Positions 59,621-64,000 of a DNA stretch of 64,000 bases are shown one piece after another. Source of the DNA: Ridgeia piscesae (lineage: Eukaryota; Annelida; Polychaeta; Sabellida; Siboglinidae); the NCBI GenBank assembly GCA_025642075.2, contig JAODUO010001590.1, forward strand, positions 1 through 64,000, written 5' to 3'. A model generated the notes under the pieces. The model did not search any database. It was not told the DNA's origin and saw only the letters and a program-made list of their open reading frames with translations. How positions within the stretch are numbered: the first letter of the stretch is position 1; each line of letters opens with the position of its first letter. Position numbers and translations under genes: made by a program.

Positions 59621-59715
59621 CGGGACCTGAGACAAGAGCAACGGCTGCCGATCGTTGCGGCCGCCGCGAGCCGAGCGAGTCGTACTCATGCAGTGCCTGT
59701 TTTCTCTTGTCGCAG

Positions 59716-60540
59716 GTGCCCAGTGAGCGCGCCGTCCGACACGCGCCCCATGCCTCGCCCTCGCCGTCGTCGACACCGGAGCCGGCCGCCCACCTTGCCG
59801 CCGCGGCCATCATCCTCGCCTCGCCCGGCCCCTTCCACAGCGTGCGCGCGCTCCACCGGAAGCTGCAGCGGCGCGTGCGCAGCAGTTCGCAGCTGATGTA
59901 CGTCGTCGAGGGGCTCGTGCGCGACGGTCTCGCCAGTCTCGTGCAGGTCGTCGTGCGGCCGGCACGCCGCAGTAAGGCTGTCTTCTACAAGGCGCTGCCG
60001 CCGCCGGCCGACGACGACGCGGCGGCGACGGCCTTCGCCGGGCGCCTAGCCGACTACGGCATCTCGGCCGACATGTACGTCGACCAGCTCGGCCGGCGGG
60101 ACCCGCAGATGGACGTCTTCACGCACGCCGCCCTGCTGCGGGAACACCCCGAGCCGCGGCGACTGGCGCACTTCTATCGCCAGCACGACCGTACCAAAGG
60201 TGAAAGCGAAGGTGCACCCGGTCAGGAAGCCGACCGCCAGCATGAGCTCGGTGATTCCGTCCGCGCTGAGCGCGAAAGTGAGGTTCTTCCCGATTTCGAT
60301 CATCCGCAGCTCTTCCATAACTTTGAGCCACGAACAGAAAGTGAAACTGCCCCAGATAGTGTTCATGTTGCCTCAGATGTGTTACTGACTCAGAGCGGTG
60401 CCGAGTCGTACTCTGAGCTCCACCACCTTGAGCGTCTGTGTGCGTCCGGAACAGCGGGCCGAGTAGAAACCGAAAGTGAAACTTTTCGAGGAGATGCCCG
60501 ACAGGTCGACAACAACGGTCTGTCGGTGCCACAGTCTTAA
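59716..60540 (+). CDS. Terminal exon with winged-helix-like domain
   Basis: TTTTCTCTTGTCGCAG precedes GTGCCC at 59,716; the exon is phase 0 and encodes 274 residues (VPSERAVRHAPH to NGLSVPQS) before a TAA. Residues about 21-90 (AAAAIILASPGPFHSVRALHR, MYVVEGLVRDGLASLVQVVV, KAVFYKALP) look like a helix-turn-helix with a beta wing and resemble the exon at 63,203. The rest is acidic and polar, with several E-S-E-T/V repeats. It is GC-rich like exon B. It could be an alternative last exon of the 50,663 locus, since exon A also ends in phase 0, or part of a separate gene. The fold is inferred from pattern only. Confidence 0.65.
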   Translation: MPSERAVRHAPHASPSPSSTPEPAAHLAAAAIILASPGPFHSVRALHRKLQRRVRSSSQLMYVVEGLVRDGLASLVQVVVRPARRSKAVFYKALPPPADDDAAATAFAGRLADYGISADMYVDQLGRRDPQMDVFTHAALLREHPEPRRLAHFYRQHDRTKGESEGAPGQEADRQHELGDSVRAERESEVLPDFDHPQLFHNFEPRTESETAPDSVHVASDVLLTQSGAESYSELHHLERLCASGTAGRVETESETFRGDARQVDNNGLSVPQS

Positions 60541-60599
60541 TACATAACTGAATGGTGTGTAGTGTGCACACAGTCGTCACGCGACGACATAGCTAAGTG

Positions 60600-62600
60600 A
60601 GGTACACAGTGTGGACACGGTTTTACCCAACTGAATGGGAGTATTCGTCCTTACCGACTCCCGCCATATTTTAGCGAAGTACCAATCAACGACTGGATTC
60701 TCCCACGCCTAGCGGTTACGTAGTTCGCTATAAGTGTGTGTCGCAAACATTTGACACAGTAGCACTATTCTTCCGGCAAATTTGGTCCAGATAACGTCAA
60801 TTTTACTACCTTAATTCTCGAGTTTTTACCGATTTGTGTTTATAGATTTCACGATGAAACCGGAGTGTTGTAGTCGTTTACACAACACGTAATGTAATTC
60901 ACACGAGGGGTCAGAATTATGCCGTCACATCATCGGGATTTCAACTTCTGTCGCCAGTGATTTCATGGTACATTTCATGTAAAAACCTTGATGTGAAAAC
61001 CTATCTCTCAACGTTGGGGACTGCGTATCCAGAACGACTTGGGGATCACGTTAATGTTGGTCAGGTTTCAGTTTGAGATGTAAAAGTACGCTGCCAGTGA
61101 TCCCACTCAGTGATCACACTCAGTGATCATACCCAGTGATCACACTCAGTGCCAGCTTAGGAAGTTCGACTTGGCGATAATGTTCCGAATAAGGCTGATC
61201 AGTTGAATGCGGCTTAGTAAGATCACAATGTTGTTGACTTGTCAGTTGGTGGAATGTTGCCTGGCGCTGAAAACAACTGGAACGATATAAATGACAGAGT
61301 GTATATACGTTTGTGGTTTCTTGTTGGGAAATTGATTAGTATTTTGGATATGTTTGATGAAAGACTGGTATTTTCGTAACAAGTTTGTCCACGTTACCCT
61401 AAAAACACGCGAGCTGGGACAACTGTTGGGTTTGACAAAGCAATAATCGTGTCGTGAATTCGTTATTACGTGGTTGCTATATTGGGATTGTCGTCAATAA
61501 AAATGTATTAAATCGTTCGTAACATTTTATATTTGTGTTGGTGTGTGATTTGTACAATGTTAAGCCTGACCCTACATCTTACCGTTCATGCTTGCAATCA
61601 ATGTGTTGATTATTCTAACTCTGTGCGTATATGGTCAATCAGTGGCCATCTTTGTCCTGCAACACATGCTATAAACAACGTGTTAGTGTGTCGTGGAGCG
61701 ATTAGCTAATATGTGAACTTTACTGAAGGAAAACATTCTCCGTTGTTTTCAAACCGGTACACGAGCGAAAGTGGTCGTTGGCACGTCCTAATGTTGACAT
61801 TTTACAGGAACCACAATATTGATCAAGGCGAAGGTTACGAAATAATTACTTACGTATTATTGCCTTAGGTTTCTTAGTGGCATGTCGCTAATATAATAGT
61901 GAAATTCCAAAGATAGGTGGCGCGACAACTGAGAAAGGTTTATGTCTGCAACGAGTCTAGTCTATTATTTTACGCACGTGATTCGCCGTGTCCTATGCGT
62001 CTACATTCATTACGTATGGAAACATTTATTCTGAGTAATGTTGTTATAAACAATAGCACCAATTTTCGTCTGCAGCCCACATAACAATAATAATTATGAT
62101 AATTACGTGTGTCAGTTTCGTTAAATCAAGCAAAAAGTCGCTATCGGCATTGCGGTTTTAACAGTTTCACTTGAGAAGAGTATGTAATCAAACACTAGAA
62201 GTAAGTGGTGTATGGGCCCGGTATATGTCCTTCATTTGCTCGTCCTCAGTTCTAAGTTACTTACGCTCATTAAAACACCGATTACACATGCATCGGCACT
62301 GACATCGAGACATGAATATTCCTGGGACCGACCGAGGCTCTTCGACAACCGACAGCAGCGCCACATGGAAGCTCGCAAAAACACACTTCAAGCTGAAGTC
62401 GGAGTTTATGAAAACGAAAACCATGTATTGCTACAATAGATAACACCAACTTTTGATCCAGGTCAGGTATCTCGAAAAAATGAAATCCCGCTGTTCAAAA
62501 ACCGAAAGGCCCATTATAAAAATGCAATAAGAAAAACAGCGGTTTACAAAAATATCCAATAAAGGGATAAAGGCTCTCAAACTAAGAGAGATAATCCCAA
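60600..62600. other. Probable 3' UTR, then intergenic or intronic sequence
   Basis: CCAGTGATCACACT repeats occur at 61,090-61,150. A 75-codon plus-strand frame (62,212-62,439) has no recognisable domain. Nothing else is supported. Confidence 0.45.
61496..61501 (+). other. Candidate polyadenylation signal
   Basis: AATAAA followed by a TG-rich stretch (TTGTGTTGGTGTGTG at about 61,533), about 960 bp after the TAA of the exon at 59,716-60,540. Confidence 0.4.
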
Positions 62601-62604
62601 TCCT

Positions 62605-63105
62605 GTTGATACTCCCAGTAAGGCAGTGGTCAGTGCGTTGGTACTTGCAGTAAGACAGTGGTCAATGCGTTGATACTTGCAGTAAGGCTGTAGTCAGTGC
62701 GTTGATACTTGCAGTAAGGCTGTGGTCAGTGCGTTGATACTTACAGTAAGGCAGTGGTCAGTGCATTGGTACTTGCAGTAAGGCTGTGGTCAATGCGTTG
62801 ATACTTGCAGTAAGGCTGTCAGTGCATTTACCAGTAGGCTGTTAAGGGTTACTCCAGTAACAGTGGTTGCAATACTCCCAGTAAGGCTGTGGTCAGTGCG
62901 TTGATACTTGCAGTAAGGCAGTGGTCAGTGCGTTGATACTTGCAGTAAGGCAGTGGTCAATGCGTTTATAATTGCAGTAAGACAGTGGTCAATGTGTTGC
63001 TACTTGCAGTAAGGTTGTGGTCAGTGCGTCGATACTTGCAATAAGGCAGTGGTCAGTGCGTTGATACTTGCAATAAGGCAGTGGTCAGTGCGTTGATACT
63101 TCAGT
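62605..63105 (+). repeat. Minisatellite, unit about 31 bp, about 16 copies
   Basis: GTAAGGCTGTGGTCAGTGC then GTTGATACTTGCA, with GGCAGTGG and CAATGCG variants. Each unit contains TTGCA/GTAAGG, a donor-like string. It ends about 100 bp before the acceptor of the exon at 63,203. Confidence 0.92.
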
Positions 63106-63202
63106 AAACAACCTAATTGCTCACGTCAGTACAGTTATGCAATTTCTAAAAGAGGAACTGTTAGAATATTCCGGCAGCAAGTGATACGATTGTTCTTTGC
63201 AG

Positions 63203-63445
63203 AACAGTCAACCGGACTTGGCGTCGACCGGAAGTGACCTGCCACTGGATCCCGACCTGCTGCACAAGATCCAGGCCGCTGTGCTGAAGGATGAGGGCTG
63301 CTTCATCACGTCGCGCATGCTCTGTCGACGCTACTCGGCACTCTTCAAGGTGCACCACGTGGTACAGGCCATGCAGGCGATGGTGCTGCCCCCAGACGAC
63401 GAACGTCACATCGGAGTCTTCAAGTTCATCAACGAGCGCACCAAG
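63203..63445 (+). CDS. Internal exon with second winged-helix-like domain
   Basis: The acceptor TGTTCTTTGCAG precedes 63,203 and the donor ACCAAG/GTAGTC follows 63,445; 81 codons, phase 0 at both ends. It encodes NSQPDLASTGSDLPLDP, then LLHKIQAAVLKDEGCF, ITSRMLCRRYSALFKVHHVV, QAMQAMVLPPDDERHIGVF, FINERTK. Pattern and spacing match the exon at 59,716 (AxxLxxxGxF, then a helix, then a V-F-K/Y strand). The gene continues beyond the window. The function is unknown; nucleic-acid binding is a guess from the fold. Confidence 0.7.
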
Positions 63446-63770
63446 GTAGTCAGTAATGTCAGCATGTCAGCATGTCAGCGTGAGCGTGCAAGTACAATGG
63501 CGGCATGCATGTAAATGCGTTCCGTGCTCACAAGAGACGACATTAAAGTTGGGTAATTACACGCACGCTTACAGCACACACGCATGCAAACAACACGTGT
63601 GTAATTACTAAATTTTGAGTGTGATTATTTCAGGTATTGAATAGTTGTCAACACCAAAAGAAATAACACTGGCGCATTTGTGTTGGCTGTGTACGTTTTA
63701 CGTGGTAATTGTTAGTGTCAGTCATTGCAAATAAATAGAATATCATTCGTTCATGACTGACTGATGAGTA

Positions 63771-64000
<230 letters not shown>

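Noticed and set aside
59482..59715. Extension of the winged-helix exon upstream to 59,482
   Set aside because: The frame stays open through the minisatellite, but the TTTTCTCTTGTCGCAG acceptor at 59,715 and loss of conserved pattern upstream favour an intron.
59399..59813. Minus-strand frames of 114-125 codons
   Set aside because: They cover a GC-rich minisatellite and the antisense of the winged-helix exon.

Overview
This is a window of animal nuclear DNA. Genes are split by GT-AG introns and introns dominate. The window carries tRNA-derived SINEs, CR1-type non-LTR retrotransposon remnants, foldback MITE-like elements and many micro- and minisatellites. The protein families (GDPD5-type phosphodiesterase, LRRC9-type leucine-rich repeats, C2H2 zinc fingers, DUF3504) are metazoan. 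I suspect an invertebrate, perhaps a lophotrochozoan such as a mollusc or brachiopod, but the sequence alone does not fix the species. No computation was run; exon edges were placed by reading splice consensus and checking phase by hand.

Layout. Bases 1-1,654 look like unpolished, error-rich sequence. Bases 1,655-5,939 form a large palindrome whose arms flank a roughly 47-bp minisatellite; this is very probably a foldback assembly artefact. Bases 5,900-9,025 (minus) hold five consecutive phase-0 exons of an LRRC9-like leucine-rich-repeat protein. Bases 13,256-31,492 (minus) hold a complete 13-exon, 689-residue GDPD5 (GDE2)-like six-transmembrane glycerophosphodiester phosphodiesterase, with a possible further upstream exon at 36,233-36,421. 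Bases 36.8-41.6 kb contain CR1 fragments and foldback elements. Bases 41,687-44,358 (minus) hold a two-exon zinc-finger gene. Bases 44.4-50.6 kb hold a SINE, a palindromic MITE and a decayed reverse transcriptase. From 50,663 to the right edge (plus) lies a transcription unit, or several, with one amino-terminal exon followed by modules that all begin in phase 0: a DUF3504 (Crypton-derived) terminal exon, a winged-helix-like terminal exon and a second winged-helix-like exon.

Two things stand out. First, many minisatellites have repeat units that contain a splice site and the adjoining exon edge. Examples are about 60 copies of the exon-12 donor of the GDPD5 gene, about 27 copies of its exon-5 donor, about 27 copies of its exon-2 donor, five copies of its exon-4 acceptor, and smaller cases in the LRRC9 gene and the DUF3504 gene. 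Second, the zinc-finger gene and the plus-strand locus share a related amino-terminal domain, a phase-0 junction after it and a SUMO-type motif. They are divergently arranged about 6.3 kb apart, which suggests a family of chromatin or transcription proteins that swap carboxy-terminal DNA-binding modules, in the manner of fly lola or mod(mdg4).
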